A DNA stretch of 64,000 nt from Lumbricus terrestris (taxonomy: Eukaryota; Annelida; Clitellata; Crassiclitellata; Lumbricidae). The position numbers and the translations under genes are program-made. Where the stretch lies: assembly GCA_949752735.1 (NCBI GenBank), contig OX457036.1, forward strand, positions 97,810,761-97,874,760. The letters run 5' to 3'. Positions 1 to 10,100 of the stretch are shown piece after piece. Positions within the stretch are counted from its first letter, which is position 1. Every line of letters starts with the position of its first letter. The notes beneath the pieces were generated by a model that saw nothing but the letters and a program-made list of their open reading frames with translations, was not told where the DNA came from and ran no database searches.

Positions 1-1
1 C

Positions 2-754
2 TACACGAGTGTTCCACTTGCGCAACAGCTTCTGGACAGGAAGACCTACCTCTGTGGAACGCTGCGTAAAAATCGGAAGCATTTGCCGGAAAAAGTGGTC
101 TCAGCGAAGTTGAAAAAGAACGATGTCGTTGCTCTGAGAAGCCGAGAAATCATGGTTTCGAAGTGGAAGGATAAGAGAGACGTTATGATGTTGTCCACTA
201 TTCATGCAGGCAGAATTTTTGAGGGTGGCAAACGGAACAGACGTGGAGAACTTATCAAGAAACCGGACTGCGTGCTCGATTACAACGTTCGAATGTGCGG
301 TGTAGATCGGCTGGACCAGCTGCTTTCCTACTACTCGCCACTGCGGAAGACCCTCAAGTGGTACAGGAAGGTTGTCCTACAGACGATCGACATGGCCATG
401 AGCAATGCCTTCTTGATGTACAAGAGAAGTGGAGGGAATCGTCGGCAGATATGGTTTCGCTCTTCAGTCGTAAGCTCTCTAATGAATACGCAAGATCGAC
501 CGGCCGCGGCTTCCGTTGTGCTAAGAGGATTGCATCATAATAAGGCGTCGGACCTGTCACGGCTCTCAGGGCAGCACTATATGGACGTACTTCCTCCCAC
601 TGAACGCAAACAGGCACCATGTACCAGATGCGTCGTTTGCCATAAGCGTGGAATACGCAAAGAAACGCGGTACATTTGCAGCACATGCGTTTCTAAGCCT
701 GCGCTTTGCGTTGTTCCCTGTTTCAAGGATTACCATTTCGATGCACAGTTTTAG
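2..754 (+). CDS. piggyBac-type transposase, C-terminal part (5' end outside window)
   Basis: The reading frame is open from the first bases and runs to TAG at 752-754, about 250 residues, so the gene starts to the left of the window. The first visible residues (YTSVPLAQQLL, then KTYLCGTLRKNRK) match the conserved strand-helix region of piggyBac (DDE_Tnp_1_7) transposases. Further on, DYNVRMCGVDRLDQ carries the last catalytic aspartate in the family's GVD..D motif. The end has the Cys/His cross-brace finger (CTRCVVCHKR, ICSTC, LCVVPCF, YHF) that binds the terminal repeat. In a full enzyme this DDE nuclease excises and reinserts the element at TTAA. The visible frame has no stop or frameshift, so this copy may be young; whether the N-terminal half is intact cannot be seen. 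A domesticated PGBD gene is the alternative, but the TIR-like end just downstream argues for a transposon. Confidence 0.9.
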   Translation, partial: YTSVPLAQQLLDRKTYLCGTLRKNRKHLPEKVVSAKLKKNDVVALRSREIMVSKWKDKRDVMMLSTIHAGRIFEGGKRNRRGELIKKPDCVLDYNVRMCGVDRLDQLLSYYSPLRKTLKWYRKVVLQTIDMAMSNAFLMYKRSGGNRRQIWFRSSVVSSLMNTQDRPAAASVVLRGLHHNKASDLSRLSGQHYMDVLPPTERKQAPCTRCVVCHKRGIRKETRYICSTCVSKPALCVVPCFKDYHFDAQF

Positions 755-846
755 GCCTACTGTAAAGTAAAGTATGACAGAGAAGTTCAGAAGTAACTGT
801 TTATTTGCCTTGTTGTTATTTACATTTCATATTTACTAACATCAAT

Positions 847-852
847 AATAAA
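847..852 (+). terminator. Probable polyadenylation signal of the piggyBac gene
   Basis: AATAAA lies about 93 bases after the transposase stop codon in an AT-rich stretch and before the transposon end. The position suits a poly(A) signal. Cleavage is not proven. Confidence 0.45.
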
Positions 853-944
853 TGCTATTTGTCTTTGTAATCCAGTCTTATCAGAATTTCCGATAATTGC
901 GTTGCTGGTTGCCGTGCGCACAGGGCCGCCGCGCCCCGGGGAAA

Positions 945-969
945 ATAATTGCCGCGGTCAATGTGTTAA
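945..969 (+). mobile_element. Probable right end of the piggyBac element with TTAA target
   Basis: Read from the outside on the minus strand, the end is TTAACACATTGACCGCGG, which resembles the ends of many piggyBac-like elements. TTAA is at 966-969, the family's target site. The left end is outside the window, so the inverted repeat cannot be confirmed. Confidence 0.5.
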
Positions 970-2063
970 ACGGGTGACTTGGGAAGATATATGGGCCTGG
1001 AGCGAGTGAGGCGATGGAAGAATAGTTTTATGACAAGTGTAATTGCTAGTTTGCGTGTATAATTATATGATGTAAATACGTGAAATCGATGATAACTGTC
1101 ACCAAGAAAGATTGAAAACTGTTCTGTTCTCTGTGCGATAAACGATAACCCACGCGCCTGCGAAGAGCATAAGACCCCCGAAGACTTAGCCGCTCTTTTA
1201 AGTAGCACCGCTCGCCACCAAAACTGGAAGATTACGGCCAACAACCTTCTCTTCCAGTACAGCTGGACTTTGGATACTGTTGTTGATCGCAAAACATGAC
1301 AATATTATTATCTGCACCACGATAAAACTGCGTGCTGTGGCAATTGCAACGGCACGGTGAACTTAGGTGATGCAATTTTATAGATGACTTTAATCGATTC
1401 TCCTGCGTCAAGGTTTCGTCCTGAAGTTTAAGCCCATAATATTTTAAGTGAGGTCTTGTTTAACGGTTCTGAATGGATGGCTGAACGAATGGCAGCAGCT
1501 GGTGACAGCAAACATGTAGGCCTATGCATCTAAACTAGCCTAAGAAATGAAACTACCAAAAATGAAATACAGCGCACAGCCTAACGGAAGTTGCACCTGT
1601 GAGGTTTGTTTATACCTAGGCCTATTTAATCCTGCTGACGTTGGCAACGCAAAATTTAAATTTAAAAAATGTCAGGGTATTTATTCTCAGTTTCCCCTAG
1701 CACATTTTCGTATGCGAGGTCAGGCGCAACCTGATGATATTTTGGGTTTTCCGTCTACCTGTAGACCTATGTCACAAGCACTTTCGTGTTTTGAGGGCGT
1801 TTTGGCACGTTATATATTGCATGCAGTAGATCTGCATAATTATAAAGAAATAACATGGCAGAGAAAACTAAAAACTCTCAAAACTGGATTGGCTGAGTTT
1901 TGAAAAGGTTCTCCTCACTGGTCCCTTTAATGATGAACAGCACCGGTTATCCAGTCTCTCATGTCGTTTAAAAGTTAATAAGTCCGACAACAAAAATAAT
2001 TACTATTATCTGCTTATTACCTCTGAAAACATTTTCACGTCATGTGATGTAATTTTTTTTCAG
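970..2063. other. No recognisable gene; ends in a splice acceptor
   Basis: This is AT-rich unique-looking sequence. A 118-codon open frame at 1547-1903 resembles no family I know and has no splice or promoter context. The last bases (2052-2063) form a T-rich tract followed by CAG, the acceptor for the exon that follows, so part of this stretch is probably an intron. Confidence 0.5.
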
Positions 2064-2929
2064 TGTACACCTTCAGTTTGGTCTGGACGTTTAAACCAGC
2101 TCTCTGCAACCTTAAACTCGTGGCAAAAGTAAGAAACATGATCTATGTATTGTGTGGCACTCAGTCTGGTTATGACGGACGTCATTCAAAAATGACCTTA
2201 AGAGCTTACGAAGATAGCACTCCGCACGATCTGCTAATGCTAACCTACACAGAAAAGTTTGGATGGCCTCACAGCATGATTGGCATTGAAGACACGAGTA
2301 CTTTATACGTCGGTGACAAATCCTGCTCGTGCATCTGGAAGATAAACACGGAAAACAGTGAAATCATGCGATGGTTGTCGATATCAACCAATGAATTCAC
2401 AATGTCAGTTGCCATTGACAAACATCTACTAGTGGTTGGGTTTTTTATATTCAGTCTCGATGTGAAGATATACAATGAAGGAGCGAGACTCGTGTGGAGT
2501 TTTTCACTTCCCTACGACTTCGATGTACACGTACTTCGTCCTTTCCATGCCATTCAGAAACCTAACGGGGAATTCGTCATCAGCCATAGCTTACACAAAA
2601 GTAGTGAAAAATGTGTAAGTTTCTTTAGGAGTGATGGGCGTGTTATCAGACAATCTACGGTAGAAGATGCCGCGTGGAGCCTGGATTTGTTTTTTGATGC
2701 AGATAGCAATAATCTTTTTGCGATTGATAAGACGCTAGGGGAATTGTTTCTTTTTGACGAGGGAATTAGAAAATGGACATTGATTGTTCAGTTGTCGAAA
2801 AGTTTAGATTTCAAATTTATTTATGACTTTTATTGCGACGGAAAGAAAAAGCGATGCATAATGAATATTGATGGAAGTGTGACAATTTTCACGTTGAAGA
2901 AATCAACCACAAGAGCCAATGATGAGTAG
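2064..2929 (+). CDS. NHL-like beta-propeller protein, last exon
   Basis: A long open exon of about 288 codons begins directly after a T-rich tract and CAG and ends at a stop at 2927-2929. The translation has the repeating pattern of a propeller family common in invertebrate deuterostomes and cnidarians: IYVLCG, then LYVGDKSCSCIWKI, MRWLS, MSVAIDKHLLVV, a following strand, HAIQKPNGEFVISHS, and SDGRVIRQS. These look like successive blades of a six-bladed NHL/TolB-type fold. Such proteins usually bind ligands or partners, and in relatives the propeller often follows RING/B-box, receptor or kinase modules. No upstream exon could be identified here, so the N-terminal partner is unknown. It could be an isolated pseudogene exon, but 866 bases without a stop plus a good acceptor favour a real exon. 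The family assignment is from memory of the pattern. Confidence 0.7.
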
Positions 2930-4147
2930 GCATAGGCTACATGTAGGCCTATATGCAGGATATGGCGAAAAGTCTGAAACTCATGTTCTCATCAAGCAAG
3001 CAAGGCTGCAGTGGTGGGCTGAGGGCTTGTAAGATCGCTGACTCTTTTACATAGGCCTAGGCCTAATCCTGTTGAAATCTCTATAAGGGTAAAAATTGCC
3101 TCAATGATTGAAATGCACTATATGGTAGTAATTCGCTCAGTGTGACTTGACTCACTGACGAAGTTTAGTTAAATAAGGAATAGTTTATTGATTGTTGAAT
3201 GAAAGTAATAATTATATGCGATTATGCTAATATTTCGCTTCTTGTGCTGTTGCTTTACTTTGCGGTAAGGCAAGTTGAGTAGAAAAAAGGAGAGGAATGT
3301 GAATTGCATTCGATATTGGCCACTCACTATCTGTAGGTTGTGAGATGAAAAGTATCAATATCAGACGTTGGACTCTATACAGAAGGTATCTATGGTCGTA
3401 AACTACATGTAGCCTACATTGTGGGGGTACTTGGATCAGCGTTCGCGTCGCCCCATATAACTTCTTTAATAAACTAAAAAATAGGCTATTTTCGTGTGTT
3501 AGCATTACCTTTGTCGTCTCTGACCATTGCCAGCCATGACCTGGTCGTGCCACAGATTTCTTCTACCGCTTGTGTTCCAAGCGGTAGAAGAAATCTGTGT
3601 TTGTCCTCACGATGTCTCTTTGCGTTTGCTTCCACTTTCTTGCACTTCTCCAACCACTTTCCTTGCACTCTTTTGCATTTTTTTTATATCATTGTGATCT
3701 TATTGTACCTATTCCTGTTTGCCTCGCTCTGTGTCTTTGTTGGTGTCGTGTCTCTCCTCTTTTCGCTTAATTCTAAGACCTCCCTTGAGATTCACGGTTT
3801 TTTAAGCAAGAGTGGCAAACAACTAAAACTCTTAACTTTTGCCCAATGTGTAACTGAACTCTGTGGTGGTGGTCAGCCATTACTTACAATTGGTATTTGG
3901 CATTAACATACTGTTTAGCCTAACTCAATGCATTATAGAATAATAACGATTCTCAATTTAATCTGCGACATATACCTCATAAGGTAAGTAGGCCTATGCT
4001 TACGTTTAGTTTTATGAGACAGTTTTCAGTTGCAAAGTGTTACTCTTATTGTCGTGCTGTAGAAATAAGTTATTATGCAACAGAAAGATAGATTTGTTGC
4101 CATCTATATTCCAGGGTATACATTGTGGTTAAAAAGCATTTGCCCTT
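2930..4147. other. Intergenic; no gene seen
   Basis: Open frames at 3227-3906 are short, overlap on both strands and show no family pattern. The only clear structure is the hairpin at 3551-3599. Confidence 0.5.
3551..3599. repeat. Perfect hairpin, 22-bp arms, 5-base loop
   Basis: CACAGATTTCTTCTACCGCT (plus TG) at 3551-3572 is followed by loop TGTTC and its exact reverse complement at 3578-3599. It lies inside unique-looking sequence and is not bounded by a recognisable TSD. Confidence 0.85.
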
Positions 4148-4458
4148 GTCTGGGCCAGTAGCGGCGCTAGGGGGCTAGGGGGCCAAGCCCCCTAAAAAGG
4201 CCATCCATTTTTTCCCCATGTAAATATAAAATATTTGCACGATTAACCCCTTTAGCCCCCTAAAATAACCGTAAAGGTACGCACGAGGTTTGACAGACAG
4301 TTTGGCGGATTATGGAAAAGGACCATTTTCGAAGATTTCGATCAAATGACTAAAAAAAGGTCGTCAGAAATTTTTGCGACTGAAAACGGACAATTTTCCC
4401 CGAAAATCCAGCCCCCCAAAAACGAAAATTCTGGCGCCGCCACTGGTCTGGTCTGGGC
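4148..4458. mobile_element. hAT-like MITE, CAGTGGCGGCGC family, with 8-bp TSD
   Basis: The left end CAGTAGCGGCGC starts at 4156 and the right end GCGCCGCCACTG stops at 4445. GTCTGGGC flanks the insertion at 4148-4155 and 4451-4458, an 8-bp duplication as hAT transposases make. Five extra bases (GTCTG) lie between the right TIR and its TSD, probably a slippage duplication. It is non-coding, about 290 bp, and carries the A-tract hairpin near 4346-4366. Confidence 0.8.
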
Positions 4459-5200
4459 AGAGTTTTTGTCCTATCGAGGATTTAGTTGGTCATTAACCGA
4501 CGCTACATAGGTTAATTGCATTGCTGCCCTAAATTTGCTCTGGCTTCAAGCAAATATCTGATGCCGCTTCTGTCACCAAAGGCAGAGAATCGAGAGGACA
4601 GAATTCTGCAAAAGGGTTCCATGAATTATGTTTTAATGTCCATCCTATTGAAATACTCATTGCGCATCCCTTTGGCCCCCCTCCGACTACTTGTGTCATC
4701 CGCAGTTTAGCCAAGTCGACTTCTGGTACACCTATTCACGGTCAATAAGATTCACAATCTTTTGCGATTATAATATTTTCGATCAGAAATCGAGATTTTA
4801 CGTTGATTCTAAAGCATTTGCTGACTATCGGCAATTACACTCTTTCTCTTTTGAAAGGAAGCAAATTTACGTTGAAAATATACATTTCACAAAGCGAGGA
4901 TAATAATTATTTTCATTCATTAATGAAAGTACGATGTGCAAATATCGTACTGTTAGATTGTTGAATATTTCTATGCTCTTTATTTCGTGGAGCGAAGCTT
5001 CAATGTGTCCACTTGGCTATATAAGCAACGAATCACTATGAATTCTGAACTCGACAACTCAGTCATCGAGAAACGGTAGGGCCTACATAATACATTGCAG
5101 TAACTCGTCTTCTTAGATCTGACGTATCAGACGCAGCTCCGAAATAATGAATAACGGAATTCATCTGTAAAAATTAAATGCCTTTGGATAATTTCTTCCA
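4459..5200. other. No gene seen
   Basis: AT-rich sequence with only short overlapping open frames (4516-4903) that match nothing recognisable. Confidence 0.4.
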
Positions 5201-5770
5201 TACCTGGATATTTTTTTGCCATTATAAACCAAGGCGCCTGGTATGAATTTTATCATTTTTTTGTCTTCAAAATCCAACATTTTTGCAGTCATTCCCTTAA
5301 AGAAATGTCTGTGCACTATAATTGTTGCCAGGGCGTCTCTCCTGTTACCTCGATGTCTTTAATACGTGGTCGAGGTGGTTGTTATCTGTTGTGTTTGCAG
5401 CTCAAGATACAAGTCTTCACCAGAGCGAAGAGCAGAATAAAGCGGTTTGCATTATAAAAGCTTACATAACATTTGAAATGTCAAAATATATTTTGATCAT
5501 TTTTACTATACCTGGATATTTTTTGCCATTATAGACCTAGGGGCCGGGTGTGAATTTTATCATCTTTTTCGGCATTAATACCCTTAAATGTCTGTGCACT
5601 ATAATTGTTGCCTGGGCGTCTCTCCTGTTTCATCGAGGTCTTTAATACGTGGTAGAGGTGGTTGTTATCTATTGTGTTTGCAGCTCGATACAAGTCTTCA
5701 CCAAAGCGAAGAGCAGAATAAAGCGGTTTGCATTATAAAAGACTACATAACATTTGAAATGTCAAAATAT
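5201..5770. repeat. Tandem duplication of a ~0.28-kb unit (two copies)
   Basis: Copy A (5201-5489) and copy B (5509-5770) share long blocks: the start TACCTGGATATT, the middle GTGCACTATAATTGTTGCC, and the end of the unit around CATTTGAAATGTCAAAATAT. Differences are point changes plus small indels, so the duplication is moderately old. Open frames at 5322-5534 and 5588-5794 are copies of each other only because of it, and no protein family is recognised. Confidence 0.8.
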
Positions 5771-5940
5771 CCTACAAAAGATCTACGTATATAAAATGTA
5801 GACCTTTGTGGAGCAACTTTTAAGGTATGTATAAAAGCTGTCAACAACGTCCAGGTTAGTTGGCCTTTTATGCTCAGAGTACAAAAATGGTTACTTTCCT
5901 GCATAACAGGAATGATTTATGCTAGAAAACAGTTGTCACG

Positions 5941-6205
5941 ATTGTGACCAGTGGCGGCGCTATAGGGGGTTAGGGGGCTAAACCCCTTAAAAAGGCTAAG
6001 CCCCACCCTTAGAAAAGGTCCACCCATTTCTTTACATTTAAAAGTGAAATATTCCCACGATAAGCTCGCCAAAACTGAAAAACACACGAGATTTCGGCCG
6101 GATGACTAAAGAAAGGTCATCAGAAATTTTGGCGGATGAAAATGGAAGATTTCCTCCGCGATTCCCCCCCTCAACTGAAATCCTGGCGCCGCCGCTGATT
6201 GTGGC
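5941..6205. mobile_element. hAT-like MITE, CAGTGGCGGCGC family
   Basis: The element is 5949-6197 (249 bp), starting CAGTGGCGGCGC and ending GCGCCGCCGCTG. Flanks ATTGTGAC (5941-5948) and ATTGTGGC (6198-6205) match at 7 of 8 bases. It contains GATGACTAAAGAAAGGTCATC at about 6101-6121, the same internal hairpin as other copies. Confidence 0.8.
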
Positions 6206-6986
6206 TCACAAACCCCTCGTAAACTCTTTGAGATAATTTTATGTCGGGAGGCAGATTCAAGCTTGCATGTAACTTCAGAAGAGGAATCGCAATTTTCTAA
6301 TAAATGCAGTGTGCAAAACACATAATTTTTATGCAAACACCCAATAGCAAGCAATGTTGACAGATTCCCTCCACTGAGTTTAACAATATGTCATTAGTAA
6401 GTGACAAAATTAGTTATTTGCTGCTAGCACACCAGCATTTAGATACGAACTGCCAAGATAGTTATGACAGGGCTTAGAGATACTAGTACGGAGGAATTCT
6501 ATCTCGACCCCCTCCCGAAAAATAAATGCGGGGAAGGAATTTCCATCCTTCCGCTACAGGTATGGAGGTGATATAATTTTGAGCCTGGTCGGATTACTAT
6601 GTGTGGATCCAGCACCTTTAGATAGACGCGCAAGTCATATTCTGTCGCTACGATCATGCATCTTCGTTGCCAGAGATGATCAATTGAATGTTTCAGGTCA
6701 AAGAAGAGGTCGACAAACTCTTAAGTTGAGGCACTGTTGACGAGAGTCTGATAGAATGTGTTTGGAATAGTATAAAGGTCACGCGGTTCAGACATTGTAG
6801 TGGTAGTAAGAAAGAGTCGACTTGAGATCAACACTTTGGACAATAATATTTTGACTGTGCGCGCAAAAGAAGCATTCATTGCGGTACTAAAAATCAATTC
6901 GATTGTCGTGCCAAAACGGTGCTGTAGCCTATGAATGTGATATTATAAAGACGCACGGGTGTAACAGTTAACACCTAACTTTACAT
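6206..6986. other. 5' flank of BRICHOS gene 1
   Basis: No coding sequence is recognised. A second TATA-like string (AGTATAAAGG) lies near 6769, but the one at 6987 is better placed for the start codon. Confidence 0.4.
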
Positions 6987-6994
6987 TATATAAG
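6987..6994 (+). promoter_or_regulatory. Probable TATA box of BRICHOS gene 1
   Basis: TATATAAG lies 72 bases before the first ATG of the gene. The paralogue on the other strand also has a TATA box about 100 bases before its ATG, which supports both. Confidence 0.5.
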
Positions 6995-7058
6995 CTTCTA
7001 CCGAAGACGACAGTTTCAAAGACGAAATTATCCGTTCGCATTTGAGAGTCAGTTGCTG

Positions 7059-7136
7059 ATGAAAACGATGCCAATCCTCTGCAAGATGACCGACGCCAAG
7101 AGCCCAGCATCCGAGACATCAGTGGTTTTCACTCAG
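7059..7136 (+). CDS. BRICHOS gene 1, exon 1
   Basis: 26 codons (MKTMPILCKMTDAK...FTQ) ending CAG|GTATAA. The exon is supported by the paralogue exon at 37034-37111, which has the same length, the same donor and 16 of 26 identical residues. There are three ATGs in frame; the first and the tenth codon are both conserved in the copy. Confidence 0.85.
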
Positions 7137-10100
7137 GTATAAAAACTAGTTTATAAAATTAATTTATTCTCATTTGCTAGTTTCATTTGTGATAATAATT
7201 ATGAGATAGGTCTATATCGACGCACTTATTGAGCACCTCACACTTTCCAGTCATATTTTAAAGCTTTTTTTTGTTTTAAATTATTTTCAATATATTTTCT
7301 CATGGTTCGAAAGCAAATAATCATTACTGTAAACCAGGATGAACACAAATCATGCCTTTCTTTTGAATTCAAAAAAATCAAAGTTCCGAACAACAATGTG
7401 CCTGCTCAACAGCAAAGCACTGTGCACGACATCAATGGTTTTCAACCTTTTCTGGTGGTGGAACCTTTCTTAAAGCACTATTTGCTCGCGGAACCCTGCG
7501 CGTTTCACCCGTCCAGTTTTTTCAAGAAATATACAACCTACAGCTGTATACTTATAAAATTATGTAATATGCAGATTAAAAGTACGTTGTTTGCACTTCT
7601 GGTGCGGTCAATAGGATAACATTACAAACAGGCCTAGCATATTTGCCCAGGGGCTTCTATCCCCCCTAAGCAACCGGGCGCAGTCCATTTTCTTCCCCCC
7701 TTTTCTGGACCGGCCTTCCTCTATGTATGCAATATAATGCAATCTTGCGCATGCCCTCCTCTAGTGTGGGAATGAAGGTTTGTTTGGATAGGGACAAAGG
7801 AGCATCCAGCAGACGATCGCCGAAGCATGTGTAGCACCGAGAAGGGACCTGGTATGATGAAGGAATGTGCCCCCTCCCATAAGAAATTTTTGCGATTTCC
7901 GCATTGCAATTTCAGCATTTTAAGCTGTCCTCTTAGCAAAATTACTCTGCTGTTTCAGTGGAGGAATTGCTGCCAAAATTGGGCAGCCATATGTTTTGCG
8001 CCTCTGATCAGTGTGCACTCGAGAGGCGTTACATACATTTTTAGAGCACAATGCAACACAATAAAATACAATGTAGGTCCTACATTGTAAGCCCACGTAA
8101 TAGGCCCTAATGATGTTGCTTTACTAAGTGTTCAAGGACCAAATTTGACTGTCTGAAATTTGAAAGATAACATTGGAGAGAAGCCATTGTGCAAAATAGT
8201 ATTAGTATTAACATTATTTTTTTCAATTATAATATTATTGTATTATTCATTAAAATAGTAACAACTTAATTACAATCATGTAATAGGAATTTTTTTATAG
8301 TATATTATAGCTGTTATAGCAGTTCATGTAATTCAAAAATGCAGATAGTACACTATATCCTAACTAAAAACACTCAAAGTGTATAAAGTGTATACATTTT
8401 GCTAAAAACTATTAGGCCTACCGTTTTGTCAAAATTTATATGGAGGGGAAGTATTTTCTGGGGGATCTTCCTCCTAGTGGCGCCTAGATTGAACGCTGCC
8501 CTCCATGTCCGACCTTCCCCCTCAACCGACGTGAATTTTGGCTGTCTTTTGATTACACCCTATTTTTCACTGGGCGCAAGCCCCTGTATTTGCCTACTTG
8601 CGATAGAATTCTAGAAGTGTAGACCCAGTGGCCAAAAGGTGACAAGACAATTCGGCGACAGACAATTCGGCGACAGATAATTCGGCGACAGACAATTCGG
8701 CGACTGACAATCCGGCGACAGACAATTTGGCGACAGACAATTCGGGGCCAGACAATTTGGCGCCGTTTGCGCGCGCCTTTTTATGACGCACATAAAACGG
8801 ACGCAGTTACATGTGCGAAAATCAATCGAAATTTTGTAGATGGCATCGAAATGGCTTGATACGATCGGATACCAAATAAGGGGAAGAGAACCTTCATCCA
8901 GCTTCCAATTCAACTATAGAGAACCTTCATCCAGCTTCTACTTCACCTATAGAGAATCTTCATCCAGCTTCCATTTGTCTAACCTTCATCCAGCTTACAT
9001 TTCACCTAGGCCTATAAAGAACCTTCATCCAGCTTCTATTTCACCTATAGAGAACATTCATCCAGCTTCTATTTCACCTATAGAGAACATTCATCCAGCT
9101 TCTATTTCACCTATAGAGAACCATCATCCAGCTTCTATTTCATCAATAGGGAACCTTCATCCAGCTTCCATTTCTCGAATCATCATCCAGTTTCCATTTT
9201 ACCTATAGAGAACCTTCATCCAGCTTCTATTTCACCTATAGAGAATCTTCATCCAGCTTCCATTTATCTAACCTTCATCAAGCTTACATTTCACCTATAG
9301 AGAACCTTCATCCAGCTTCTATTTCACCTATAGAGAACATTCATCCAGCTTCTATTTCACCTATTGTGAACATTCATCCAGCTTCTATTTCACCTATAGA
9401 GAACCATCATCCAGCTTCTATTTCATCAATAGGGAACCTTCATCCAGATTCTATTTCTCTAATCATCATCCAGTTTCCATTTTACCTATAGAGAACCTTC
9501 ATCCAGCTTCTATTTCACCTATAGAGAATCTTCATCAAGCTTACATTTCACCTATAGAGAACCTTCATCCAGCTTCTATTTCACCTATAGAGAACATTCA
9601 TCCAGCTTCTATTTCACCTATAGAGAACCATCCTCCAGCTTCTATTTCATCAATATGGAAACTTCATACAGCTTCCAATAATTCTCTAACCTTCATCCAG
9701 CTCCCAATCATCGAACCTTCATCCAGCTTCCATTTCACCTATAGAGAACCTTAATCCAGCTTCCTTTCTATATAGGTTAATTGGAAGCTGGATGAAGGTT
9801 CTCTATAGGTGAAATAGAAGCTGGATGAAGGTTCTTTATAGGTTAAATGGAAGCTGGATGGTTAGAGAAATAGAAGCTGGAAGATTAAGTGCTATTTTAA
9901 ATAAATTTACAAGCTGGCGCCGAATTGTCTGGCACCAAAATGTCTGGGCGCCGAAATGTGTCACCGAATTGTCTGTCGCCGAATTGTCTGTCGCCGAAAT
10001 GTCTGTCGCCGAATTGTGTGTCACCGAATTGTCTGTCGCCAAATTGTCTGTCGCCGAAATGTTTGTCGCCGAATTGTCTGTCGCCGAAATGTCTGTCGCC

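Noticed and set aside
1547..1903. 118-codon frame as a gene
   Set aside because: No family, no splice or promoter signals, and no continuation into the exon at 2064.
8594..9208. Frames of 65-122 codons
   Set aside because: They are translations of the 15-bp and 33-bp repeats.
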